Source of the DNA: Pseudoalteromonas luteoviolacea S2607
GTDB taxonomy: Bacteria; Pseudomonadota; Gammaproteobacteria; Enterobacterales; Alteromonadaceae
NCBI RefSeq assembly: GCF_001625575.1
Contig: NZ_AUXV01000003.1
Coordinates: 186,001 to 250,000 of the forward strand
Direction: 5' to 3'
DNA length: 64,000 nt
Below, piece by piece: positions 56,216 to 64,000 of the stretch (positions are counted from its first letter, which is position 1; every line of letters starts with the position of its first letter). Below the pieces are notes generated by a model, which saw only the letters and a list, made by a program, of their open reading frames with translations, was not told the DNA's origin and made no database searches. Both the position numbers and the translations under genes were made by a program.

Positions 56216-57139
56216 TCACTTCCCAATAATTTCTACATCTTCCAGCGTAATATTTGACAAGGCATAGCTATGTAGTTTAGAGCGAGACCCTTCTCCATGC
56301 GCTTTAGGCGGATAGTATTTGGCTTTTAAATCTGGTGTATTTGCTAATAACTCATCCAGCGCAGCTCTAATTTCACTTAATGTTTTCTCTAAGCTATTCG
56401 AAAAATTCGGTCGTTTACGTATAGTGTGACCAAGGGAGATTAGTCGATGAAAATACTTGTCGGCCAACGCTAGCAACTCATCTGGTAATTCTTTGTTCTG
56501 ATTCAAAGACGCGTCCGGGTTCGCTTCACAGTATTCTATCAATGCCAAATAAAAACACATAGGCTTATTAGCAAGCTGAACCTTAATATCTTTATCATTA
56601 GAAAGGTGTAATGCTTTTGAATATAGATCAATGTGTAAAATAGGCTTTTCTTCAATCACTGGCGCAATATTTTTGATCTTTCTTGAAATAATTTGGCGTC
56701 TAGTGATGCTCTTTAGTAAAACAAAGTTTAGAAGCGCCAAAATAAACGGGATGATATAAAAAGGCAGCTTGTGGCTGTCGTCAGCTTTAAACAGCAAATA
56801 AGTCTCATGTGTCGTCCCTGTTAGCACACTCACAACTTCGCCTTCCTTTGCGTGGAGGGCTTTGCTAGAAATAGCAGTCAGACGAATTCGACTCTGTTGC
56901 TCAACCAAAATACCGTTCAATGATATTAAATACTCACTCAAAGCTTCTTCATCGCCAGAATAATTCAGCGTTGGATCTTCTAATGATAATCTTGACCTAT
57001 CAATTGCAACTCTCAATTTAACGCTTTGCATATCGCGTAAAATATTATCATCAATTGTATATTTATTTGATAAATTAAATATAATAAGGAAAATTATTAA
57101 ATAAAGCGTAAACACAGAAACTTGTTTTAATGTAATCAT
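56216..57139 (-). CDS. two-TM protein with cytoplasmic output domain, possible membrane regulator
   Basis: 307 residues, family not recognised. TM1 (about 7-24), periplasmic region (about 25-125), TM2 (about 127-146, PFYIIPFILALLNFVLLKSI), then a basic stretch (TRRQIISRKIKN) and a cytoplasmic domain of about 150 residues. That domain starts ILHIDLYSKALHLSNDKDIK, VQLANKPMCFYLALIEYCEA and ends SLEKTLSEIRAALDELL, with RLISLGHTIRKRPNFSN between. It loosely resembles an OmpR/ToxR-type winged helix, suggesting a membrane-bound regulator, but this is inference and no HTH is certain. It overlaps the binding-protein gene by four bases (ATGA), so the two are made together. Confidence 0.75.
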   Translation of the reverse strand: MITLKQVSVFTLYLIIFLIIFNLSNKYTIDDNILRDMQSVKLRVAIDRSRLSLEDPTLNYSGDEEALSEYLISLNGILVEQQSRIRLTAISSKALHAKEGEVVSVLTGTTHETYLLFKADDSHKLPFYIIPFILALLNFVLLKSITRRQIISRKIKNIAPVIEEKPILHIDLYSKALHLSNDKDIKVQLANKPMCFYLALIEYCEANPDASLNQNKELPDELLALADKYFHRLISLGHTIRKRPNFSNSLEKTLSEIRAALDELLANTPDLKAKYYPPKAHGEGSRSKLHSYALSNITLEDVEIIGK

Positions 57140-58050
57140 TGATTTCCCCCTAAATAGTTATAAGGAAAGGTATTACATTGCCAATACTGATTTACGCTAT
57201 TGAAGTAGCTAGAACCACCGTCTTTAGCAACACGCTGCAACACAGTTTGTAAAGAACATGCCAGCTCCGTATTGTCATTCAGCATTTTCAGGTACCATTT
57301 GCTGCCACTAATATTTTCGCCTATGGGTGTAATGTAGTTTTTCGAAAAGTTACGCTCATCAGACTCATTCCAATAGCTAGCAATAATATCTAACTCACCC
57401 GATGCTAGCTTATCTCGCAATATTTGATGAGAGCTAACATATTGAATGTTCAACGCATCTACATCTATATCTAAACTCATAAACGCTTTTTTAGGAATAA
57501 TATGACCAGATCGGCTCGTCGGATAGTCCAACAATCCAATTTTCTTATCTAGAAAATACGCTTTTTCGTATTTTGGCTTCTCTCTATTGGAGATGAAGAA
57601 TGCGGTATAAGCAGGGTAACCGATAACAGGCATATAACTATAAGTAGATTCAGCCATAAGCGCTTTCATTACATTATCTTTAGACAAAGTAAGGTCTGCT
57701 AGGCCTTTTGCGATAAAATCAATTTGTTCTGCTAGGTTGCCGCTCCACCAGACTTCAACCGCACCATACTGCTTTGCCAGCACAGGATCTTCGCATAGCT
57801 GAGGTGCCAATGACCCTGCCAAGCTTTTTATAGGCACATGTACACTGAATACCTGAGTATTTGAAACTGACCGAGTTTGACACTTTATGTTCTTTTGCAT
57901 TACCGGAGGAAACTCCAGTGCATCACGCCCAGCTAATTGATTTGCAAGAAACCAACAGCACAGAACAGACAGAAACAAAACTGTAACAATGGTTGTATTA
58001 TTGCTTAAATTGATATTGTATTTCACATTGATGATTTTCTTTTCCTTCAA
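57136..58050 (-). CDS. membrane-anchored periplasmic binding protein, PhnD-like
   Basis: 304 residues. One N-terminal TM (TTIVTVLFLSVLCCWFLANQ) with a lysine-rich start and no cleavage site, then a periplasmic type-II binding-protein fold: VFSVHVPIKSLAGSLAPQLC, AVEVWWSGNLAEQIDFIAKG, ADLTLSKDNVMKALMAEST, KKIGLLDYPTSRSGHIIPKK and ILRDKLASGELDIIASYW. The blocks resemble PhnD/phosphonate-type receptors, yet no permease is nearby. With the overlapping two-TM gene it looks like a sensor in which the binding protein feeds a regulator (inference). The ligand is unknown; the five cysteines after the TM are unusual. It lies between a nucleotidase and a nuclease. Confidence 0.8.
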   Translation of the reverse strand: MKEKKIINVKYNINLSNNTTIVTVLFLSVLCCWFLANQLAGRDALEFPPVMQKNIKCQTRSVSNTQVFSVHVPIKSLAGSLAPQLCEDPVLAKQYGAVEVWWSGNLAEQIDFIAKGLADLTLSKDNVMKALMAESTYSYMPVIGYPAYTAFFISNREKPKYEKAYFLDKKIGLLDYPTSRSGHIIPKKAFMSLDIDVDALNIQYVSSHQILRDKLASGELDIIASYWNESDERNFSKNYITPIGENISGSKWYLKMLNDNTELACSLQTVLQRVAKDGGSSYFNSVNQYWQCNTFPYNYLGGNQ

Positions 58051-58247
58051 CCATGCTTATTAGATCAATTTTTATTACTTATTGCAATAGGTAATTTTAC
58101 CAATAAAGCATAAGCCATTGTTTTAAATGCTTTATTAATAAGAAATTATGAATCTCTTTGACTCCTTTTATTTTCGTGAAAAATCCGGACAATTGACCTC
58201 ATTGAAATGACTGGTTGCAGCCAGCTTCACAACGTATAGAGTTAGTA

Positions 58248-59084
58248 ATGTTAAGAAGTTCAATTAAAATTTTAGCCGTTTCTCTTGGGTTACTGAGTAG
58301 CTCGGTTTTTGCGTGGGGCCAAAATGGCCATAGAGTTATTGGCGAGCTAGCGCAAATCCACCTAACGCCGAACGCGTCGTCTCATGTTCAACTTATTTTA
58401 GGCGATGACTCGCTTGCTGAGGTTTCTACTTGGCCTGATGAGATGCGCTCCAATCCAGAGCACTTTTGGCGCAAGCAAGCTGGCAAATGGCACTATATTA
58501 ACATTGACAAGCCAGAGCAAATGCATGACCACACAAACGAGCGCATTTCTAACAGAGATCAAGTCAAGCATATCTTGGATGGAATTCACTACACTGCAAA
58601 CGTCTTGAGAGATCCTTCCTCAGACCTAATAGACAAGCAATTTGCAATAAAGTTCCTAGTGCATTTAGTTGGTGATGCGCATCAACCTTTTCATGCCGGT
58701 AGAGCCGATGACCACGGTGGAAATAAAATCAAAGTTGAATTTTTTGGTAAGCCGTCTAATTTACACAAAGTCTTTGATACTGAATTAGTAGAGCATGAAA
58801 ATCTTTCTTATACTGAATTGACCCAGTTTCTATCTACATCAGATAAAAACAAAATTGCCGAATATTTAAATAGCACCCCTTCAGATTGGTTATTGGAATC
58901 TAATCGAATTGCCGAAGAAATATATAAGAGCAATGAAACTGAAATAAGTTGGGGTTATATATATAAGCATACGCCAATGATTAAAACGCGCCTTCAACAA
59001 GGCGGGATTAGATTGGCAGGTTTGCTAAACCAAATTTTTGACAAAAACTCAAAACCTTTAGTTAACGCACTCGCGAAACGATAA
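58248..59084 (+). CDS. secreted S1/P1-type nuclease
   Basis: 278-residue zinc-dependent nuclease of the S1/P1 family, which degrades single-stranded DNA and RNA to 5'-nucleotides. From the ATG at 58248 a signal peptide (LAVSLGLLSSSVFA) ends so that the mature protein starts WGQNGHRVIGELAQ, the N-terminal Trp being a zinc ligand in this family. Other ligands are in HYINIDKPEQMHD, FLVHLVGDAHQPFHAG and DDHGGNKIKVEFFG. The 11 codons upstream, also open, do not fit the signal peptide. Followed after 60 bases by an Oar-like receptor. Products would suit the nearby 5'-nucleotidase. Confidence 0.93.
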   Translation: MLRSSIKILAVSLGLLSSSVFAWGQNGHRVIGELAQIHLTPNASSHVQLILGDDSLAEVSTWPDEMRSNPEHFWRKQAGKWHYINIDKPEQMHDHTNERISNRDQVKHILDGIHYTANVLRDPSSDLIDKQFAIKFLVHLVGDAHQPFHAGRADDHGGNKIKVEFFGKPSNLHKVFDTELVEHENLSYTELTQFLSTSDKNKIAEYLNSTPSDWLLESNRIAEEIYKSNETEISWGYIYKHTPMIKTRLQQGGIRLAGLLNQIFDKNSKPLVNALAKR

Positions 59085-59144
59085 GAGTTTTGAAAAATGA
59101 TATTTAAACTAACTGATAAACCTAATAACACGGGAAACAACATA

Positions 59145-62100
59145 ATGAAAAACGTTCGCTTAACTAAGGTAGCTGGTGCTTTAGTCTTAGCCCTAGGCGT
59201 ATCTGCTTCAGCTTTTGCTTCAGACACATCATCTGCGATGCGAGGCAAGATCACAACACCTGAAGGTAGCGCAGCCGCAAACGTTAAAGTAACTGTAATT
59301 CACGAACCTACTGGTACAGTGAGCCACTTTGTAACGAATGATTCTGGTGCGTTCATCGCTAAAGGTCTTCGCGTTGGTGGTCCTTACAAGGTCATCTTAG
59401 ACTCTGACGCATACAACGACACAGAACTAGACAATATCTACTTAGACCTTGGCCAGACTCGCCGTGTAACTTCTCAGTTAGAGCCTAAAAAAATTGAAAC
59501 TATCCAAGTTTCAGGATACAAAATTGTTCAGCAAGCTGGCGGTTCATCAAGTGTCTTTGGTGAAGATGCGATTAAAAACATGCCAAGCTTCAACAACGAC
59601 CTTAAAGACGTTGCACGTTTGAACCCATTAGCAACTGTTAACGGCAATGGTGAATTAACTATTGCAGGTAACAACCCAAGAACAAACAGCTTCACAGTCG
59701 ATGGCATTGGTCAAAACGATGATTTCGGTCTTAGCTTCGGCGGTTACCCAACGCAGCAACCACCAGTAGCGCTTGACGCAGTTGAGCAGGTATCTGTTGA
59801 CGCTGCACCTTTCTCAGCTAAGAAAGGTAACTTCGGCGGTGGTACTATCAATGCGGTAACTAAATCAGGTTCTAACGAATATACGTTCACAGGTTTCTAT
59901 GAGTTTTCTAACCCAAGTTTAGCAGGTGATTTAGACAGTCTTTCATATAGAATGAAAGAGATCACACGCGATGACGGTAGCACTAGAACAGTAAGAGACC
60001 TTGATGATGATGAACATGTCAAGATCGATACTGATACGAATGCGTCCATTTTAAACGAAAAGCGTTTTGGCTTTAGCACAGGTGGTGCAATCTTAAAGGA
60101 CGAGTTGTTCTACTTTGTTAACTACAATGCGTGGAGACAAACAGAAGAGCTAAATTATGGTTGGTCTAACTCAGGTGCTACTCACCAGCATGATGCTAGT
60201 CTTGAGGACTATACACGTTTTACCAACATTTTACGTGACACATATGGCCTTACAGACGAGCTTGGTGGCGACCCTGAAAATACTAACGACACGCTACTTG
60301 TTAAATTAAGCTGGAACATCAGTGACGCACACCGTGCTGATTTCACTTACCAGTGGCAAGATGACAATCAAGATCGTGAATACTCGGACGGTGGTGATGA
60401 AGTGCGTCTTGCATCACGTCGCTTCACTGAAGAAAAATCTTTCAATAACTTCTCTACAAAGATTTACTCTGATTGGACAGACAGCCTTTCAACTGAAATT
60501 GGCCTAGCTTATAAAGATGTAAGCAGTGAAAGTGTCAACAATTCAGACCTAGGTACAGTGTCTGTAAATGTCGCTGGTGGTCGTGGTACTAGTTTTGAGT
60601 TTGGTCGTGATGAATTCCGCCACACAAATAAGTCTGAAACAGAGACTATTGCATTTACTTTCGACGGTACTTATTTCTACGGCGACCACGAAATTAACTT
60701 TGGTGCACACCTAGAAAGCTTGCGTTTGTATAACCTATTCGCTGCAAATACTAAGGGTTCTTGGCAGTTCAATAGTCTAGAAGACTTCGCAGCTGGTACA
60801 ATCAATGAATTTACATATCGCAATGCGTATACAAACAACTCTGACGACTTAGCCTATGATGCAACGCGTAAGCAGTTTGCTATCTATGTAGAAGATAAGT
60901 TCTACCCTACAGATGATTTAGAGCTAAACGTTGGTGTACGTTATGAGCGTTTATCTTCAAGCGATAAGCCAAACCTTAACCAAGCGTTCCTAAACACATA
61001 CGGTTTCTCAAACCAAGAAAACCTTGATGGCCTAGACATCATTCTACCTCGTATTGGCTTCAAGTATTACGCGACTGAAGCGCTTACAATTAACGGTGGT
61101 ATCGGTCGCTTCCAAGGTGGTATTCCTAACGTTTGGTACAACAACCCTTACCAAAACGACGGTATCACTTATGTATCTGCACCACAAAGTGCCCTTGATG
61201 CATACGAAGCAGCAAATAATGCTCTAGCAGCAGGTAGCGACAGCAAGATCACAGCAGCTGGTTTTGGTAGCGTACCAACATCTGTACAAAACGCACTTGT
61301 ACAAGGTGCAGGTAGCACAAACTACACTGACCCTGACTTTGAACTACCTTCAAGCATCCGTGCTCAAATCGGCTTCGATTACGAGTTTGATTCAGAAATG
61401 CTAGGTGACGGCTTCAAGTGGTCTGCTGAGCTTTCTTACCACAAGAAAGAAAATGAAGCTGTATGGCACAACACTGCACTTAAAGCGGTTGGTAAGTCTG
61501 CTGACGAGCGTGTTATCTATGAGTCTATCTACTCAGGTGACGCCGCTGAAAACTTCGACATTATGATGACTAATGCTGACGAAGACGTACGCTCAATCAT
61601 CTTCACAACTTCATTAGCGAAAGAGTGGGATAACGGTCTATACGTGTCTGCAACTTATACTCACCAAGACATTGAAGATGTATCACCAGGTTCTTCTTCT
61701 CGTGCACAAAGTAACTATAAGCATGCAGTAACACAAAGCCGTAACGTTGACCACGTTTCTACTGGTTACTACGAAATTGAGCATAGCTTCAAGATTAACC
61801 TGAGCTACAGCACACAGTTCTTCGATGGTTACGACTCACAGTTTAACGTATTCTTCGAGCGTCGTTCAGGTCGTCCATTCAGCTACGTAATGGGCTTCTT
61901 TAGAGACGATGCTTATGGTGATACAAGTGATTTCTATACAAACAGCGCGTATTTAGCATACATTCCTTCTGGTCCAAACGATGACAACGTTACATATTCA
62001 GAAGGTTTTAGCTGGGAGCATTTAGAAAAGATCTTGAACCGTGCAGGTATTTCAGAGCGTGGCCAAATCCTTGACCGTAACACATATCAACAACCTTGGG

Positions 62101-62393
62101 TTACATCAATGGATATTAGCTTTAAGCAAGAAATCCCAGGTTTCTACGACGATCACAAAGCGCAGCTTTACGTGATGATCGAAAACTTCGCGAACATGCT
62201 TAACAGCGATTGGGGCCAAGAGCGTCGCCTTCAATTCCCAAATCAGTCAATCTATGACTTCGGTGGCCTTGATGAAAATGGACGTATTGTTGTAGACAAA
62301 CGCTATAATGGATTTGACACACGTAACTACAACCAAATCGATGACAACAAGTCAGCTTGGCGTGCGAAAATCGGTGTTCGTTACACATTCTAA
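59145..62393 (+). CDS. Oar-like TonB-dependent receptor with carboxypeptidase-regulatory N-domain
   Basis: 1082-residue outer-membrane protein. Signal peptide KNVRLTKVAGALVLALGVSA plus SAFA, an Ig-like CarboxypepD_reg domain (AMRGKITTPEGSAAANVKVT), TonB-box-like KIETIQVSGYKIV, plug (NPRTNSFTVDGIGQNDDF, QVSVDAAPFSAKKGNFGG) and a large beta-barrel ending RAKIGVRYTF. The layout is that of Oar, a Myxococcus receptor linked to protease export; many marine homologues have unknown cargo. Bases are evenly codon-biased, suggesting strong expression. The ATG at 59145 follows GGGAAACAACATA; the upstream extension to 59097 does not fit. Perhaps in one unit with the S1/P1 nuclease, 60 bases upstream. Confidence 0.92.
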   Translation: MKNVRLTKVAGALVLALGVSASAFASDTSSAMRGKITTPEGSAAANVKVTVIHEPTGTVSHFVTNDSGAFIAKGLRVGGPYKVILDSDAYNDTELDNIYLDLGQTRRVTSQLEPKKIETIQVSGYKIVQQAGGSSSVFGEDAIKNMPSFNNDLKDVARLNPLATVNGNGELTIAGNNPRTNSFTVDGIGQNDDFGLSFGGYPTQQPPVALDAVEQVSVDAAPFSAKKGNFGGGTINAVTKSGSNEYTFTGFYEFSNPSLAGDLDSLSYRMKEITRDDGSTRTVRDLDDDEHVKIDTDTNASILNEKRFGFSTGGAILKDELFYFVNYNAWRQTEELNYGWSNSGATHQHDASLEDYTRFTNILRDTYGLTDELGGDPENTNDTLLVKLSWNISDAHRADFTYQWQDDNQDREYSDGGDEVRLASRRFTEEKSFNNFSTKIYSDWTDSLSTEIGLAYKDVSSESVNNSDLGTVSVNVAGGRGTSFEFGRDEFRHTNKSETETIAFTFDGTYFYGDHEINFGAHLESLRLYNLFAANTKGSWQFNSLEDFAAGTINEFTYRNAYTNNSDDLAYDATRKQFAIYVEDKFYPTDDLELNVGVRYERLSSSDKPNLNQAFLNTYGFSNQENLDGLDIILPRIGFKYYATEALTINGGIGRFQGGIPNVWYNNPYQNDGITYVSAPQSALDAYEAANNALAAGSDSKITAAGFGSVPTSVQNALVQGAGSTNYTDPDFELPSSIRAQIGFDYEFDSEMLGDGFKWSAELSYHKKENEAVWHNTALKAVGKSADERVIYESIYSGDAAENFDIMMTNADEDVRSIIFTTSLAKEWDNGLYVSATYTHQDIEDVSPGSSSRAQSNYKHAVTQSRNVDHVSTGYYEIEHSFKINLSYSTQFFDGYDSQFNVFFERRSGRPFSYVMGFFRDDAYGDTSDFYTNSAYLAYIPSGPNDDNVTYSEGFSWEHLEKILNRAGISERGQILDRNTYQQPWVTSMDISFKQEIPGFYDDHKAQLYVMIENFANMLNSDWGQERRLQFPNQSIYDFGGLDENGRIVVDKRYNGFDTRNYNQIDDNKSAWRAKIGVRYTF

Positions 62394-62971
62394 TATCTAA
62401 CTTAAACATGTAATTAGATTCCAAAGGCCAGTTTTAAACTGGCCTTTTTTATTTTCGCTACACCTAAATTTTGGCAATTTTCCGTCCGAACTTTATTAAA
62501 AGCTTCATTACTTTCACCTCTACAGAATAATAACGTTAGGGAGTCGTAATCTCGCGCTGAGTGGTACTGTCCCGCTATAATACTACGAAGCGAAACGAGC
62601 TATATCTTTTGGCGGGCTTAAGTTTAAAATCAAAGAACACACGTATATTTTGCGCTGATGCGTGAAAAAACAGATTCAGACCCTCTGGGGTCTTAAATTA
62701 AAACGGTTTATAAACCGCTTAGGTTGCATGGAAGTAAATGGTGTTAGCCCTAAGTGCAAAGAAATGCTACAGGGGTATTGTATTCGCGAAGTTGGCGGTG
62801 TTAACAGCCCTACTCGATTGATAGCTGCACACCAGCGACTTCAATCAGCCTCTTAGTGCACACAGCAAATTACTTGAACGGTTTTATCAACAGCGCATTT
62901 GCAAGCTAATTAATCAAAAAAACTTGGCTCTCTATATTAACTTCTATTTTCAGATGTCACCTAAAGCCCAA
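62394..62971. other. intergenic region with terminator and small dyads, no certain gene
   Basis: After the Oar-like terminator the region contains AGACCC-TCTG-GGGTCT (62678-62693) and the palindrome CGGTTTATAAACCG (62704-62717). A 64-codon open frame with GTG start (62662-62856, beginning KKQIQTLWGLKLKRFINRLG) runs through both but has no SD or recognisable similarity. Could be a decayed gene, an sRNA locus or nothing. Confidence 0.4.
62423..62450 (+). terminator. terminator after the Oar-like receptor gene
   Basis: AAAGGCCAGTTT and AAACTGGCCTTT around one T, followed by TTT: a near-perfect palindrome with T tract, 30 bases past the stop. Confidence 0.93.
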
Positions 62972-63427
62972 TTACTTTTCATTTTTTTCTTCTACCGACA
63001 AAGATAACTTGGCAATTAATTCTCTGAGTGTTGCTTTTTCATCGTCAGTAAAGCTCGATAAGAGTGTACGTTCCCACTCTTTTGCTTTTGGTGTTAATTG
63101 CCTATAGACATTTAACCCTTCATCTGTCGCTCTCAACACACTGGCTCGCTTATCCATAGGATGCTTTGTTATTTGAAGCAAGCTTTTTTCTTCTAGCTGT
63201 TTAATAGCACGAGAAACTGTAGATTTATCCATATTCGCCAATTCACAGACTCGTTTTGCTGTTGCGATCTCTAAATTAAAAACGTGGGAAAGCACGCGCC
63301 ACTGTGCCTGTGTAAGGCCAGCTTCTGCGCTATAAACCTGTGCGAAGTCTTCGCTGACCTTAGTCGATAAAGAGACAAGTTGATAAGGTAAAAACTGGCT
63401 AATATCCAAAATTGATTGTTTGCTCAC
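62972..63427 (-). CDS. MarR-family transcriptional regulator
   Basis: 151-residue MarR protein: dimerisation helix LPYQLVSLSTKVSEDFAQVY, winged HTH with TAKRVCELANMDKSTVSRAI and the wing HPMDKRASVLRATDEG, C-terminal helix ending in VEEKNEK. The start is a GTG at 63425-63427 with AGAGG about eleven bases upstream. It is divergent from homogentisate dioxygenase across about 120 bases, so it probably controls tyrosine/phenylalanine catabolism through homogentisate or a related acid; that is inference from position. Confidence 0.92.
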   Translation of the reverse strand: MSKQSILDISQFLPYQLVSLSTKVSEDFAQVYSAEAGLTQAQWRVLSHVFNLEIATAKRVCELANMDKSTVSRAIKQLEEKSLLQITKHPMDKRASVLRATDEGLNVYRQLTPKAKEWERTLLSSFTDDEKATLRELIAKLSLSVEEKNEK

Positions 63428-63546
63428 GATGGAAAGTACCTCTCACTTTTTGTAATTATTTATTTACAGTACATCTTTCTAGAGACGTTTGCAATTAATC
63501 TCACATGAGAGTATCTTACAGGAAACATTAATGGAGTCTAAGTAAA

Positions 63547-64000
63547 ATGAGTACAGAATTCGAATATATGACAGGATTCGGTAACGAATTTGAAACCGAA
63601 GCATTACCTGGCGCGTTACCTGTCGGTCAATTTTCACCGCAAAAAGTTAAATACGACCTATACGCTGAGCAATATAATACAACAGCATTTACCGCCCCTC
63701 GTGCTGAAAATCGCAGAAACTGGTTCTACCGCATTCGTCCGTCGGTCCTGCAAGGCGAATATGAAGCGATGGATAACGGCCTAGTTCGAACTGGCCCAAT
63801 TACAGAGGTCCCTACTCCTCCATCGATGTTACGTTGGAACCCTGTAGATGTGCCTAGCGAAAAAACCGACTTCATTGATGGCTTAGTCACTATGGCGGCA
63901 AATGGCAGTGCAAACAGCCAAGTTGGTATCGGCATCCATGTTTATGTAGCGAACGCTTCCATGGAAGGCCGCTATTTTTACAATGCTGATGGTGAGCTTC
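63547..64000 (+). CDS. hmgA: homogentisate 1,2-dioxygenase, N-terminal part (cut by window edge)
   Basis: First 151 codons of the iron enzyme that opens homogentisate to maleylacetoacetate in tyrosine and phenylalanine degradation. My translation gives YMTGFGNEFETEALPGALPV, LYAEQYNTTAFTAPRAENRR and WFYRIRPSVLQGEY, the clear family N-terminus. The ATG at 63547 has GGAG ten bases upstream. The iron-binding His/Glu residues lie downstream of the window. Loss of this enzyme causes brown pyomelanin in many bacteria. Divergent from the MarR gene. Confidence 0.96.
   Translation, partial: MSTEFEYMTGFGNEFETEALPGALPVGQFSPQKVKYDLYAEQYNTTAFTAPRAENRRNWFYRIRPSVLQGEYEAMDNGLVRTGPITEVPTPPSMLRWNPVDVPSEKTDFIDGLVTMAANGSANSQVGIGIHVYVANASMEGRYFYNADGEL

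Noticed and set aside
62662..62856. 64-codon frame with GTG start as a gene
   Set aside because: No SD, no recognisable similarity, and it contains two dyads; reported only as part of the spacer.

Overview
The window is chromosomal DNA of a marine gammaproteobacterium of the Alteromonadales, most likely Pseudoalteromonas or a close relative. The reasons are moderate-to-low GC, gammaproteobacterial DnaK/DnaJ, PqiABC, arginine succinyltransferase and FadE-type proteins, two TonB-dependent receptors, a secreted subtilase with PKD and chitin-binding-like tail, a GlyGly-CTERM surface protein, and type-B ribosomal proteins L31/L36. The species call is inference. No tRNA, rRNA, CRISPR array, prophage or complete insertion sequence was seen.

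Layout. 1-7468 (minus): glycogen/maltodextrin operon in the order CBM48 mini-protein, malQ, glgB, glgX, glgP (cut by the window edge), with genes touching or overlapping. 7916-9829: membrane GGDEF-EAL protein. 9843-13569: Lrp-type regulator divergent from astC-astA-DUF1338 (arginine succinyltransferase pathway, with astD not present between astA and DUF1338). 13736-16634: AraC-family regulator, PPK2 polyphosphate kinase and DUF2252 kinase-like protein in one tight operon, convergent with ribonuclease Z. 17639-18789: isochorismatase-like hydrolase and two small proteins. An 840-bp gene-free stretch precedes an AbgT-family transporter. 21562-24895: glutathione S-transferase, ZapE-like ATPase, RhlE-type RNA helicase. 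24952-26669: a dihydrodipicolinate synthase homologue whose sequence looks like the plant enzyme, divergent from a DUF6058-like protein. 27260-27756: rpmE2-rpmJ2 with a candidate Zur operator; rpmJ2 has a TTG start and is only 46 codons.

27917-37413 is a cell-surface/secretion region: a giant nine-Asp-box propeller protein with cadherin-like repeats and a GlyGly-CTERM tail, a TonB-dependent receptor with an anomalous N-terminus, a cytochrome b562-like protein, a periplasmic binding protein and a subtilase. 37414-42194 (minus): EamA permease, APH-like kinase, FadE-type acyl-CoA dehydrogenase, YbaK. 42443-45884: small Cys-rich membrane protein, dnaJ and dnaK with a candidate heat-shock promoter. 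46103-50954: acyl-CoA thioesterase, pqiABC with ATGA overlaps, GNAT acetyltransferase. 51120-62393: lipoprotein pitrilysin-type protease, DUF3820-like small protein, lipoprotein 5'-nucleotidase, a two-gene membrane sensor candidate (anchored periplasmic binding protein plus a two-TM protein with a cytoplasmic output domain), secreted S1/P1 nuclease and an Oar-like TonB receptor. 62972-64000: MarR regulator divergent from homogentisate dioxygenase (cut by the edge).

The best candidate for an undescribed system is the anchored binding protein/two-TM regulator pair at 56216-58050, lying between a surface 5'-nucleotidase and a secreted nuclease. Other points of interest are the plant-type DHDPS, the AraC-PPK2-DUF2252 operon and the operator-like dyad at rpmE2-rpmJ2. 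Start codons were re-chosen by hand in many genes from Shine-Dalgarno (SD) sequences, signal peptides and family length; those choices are stated in each entry.
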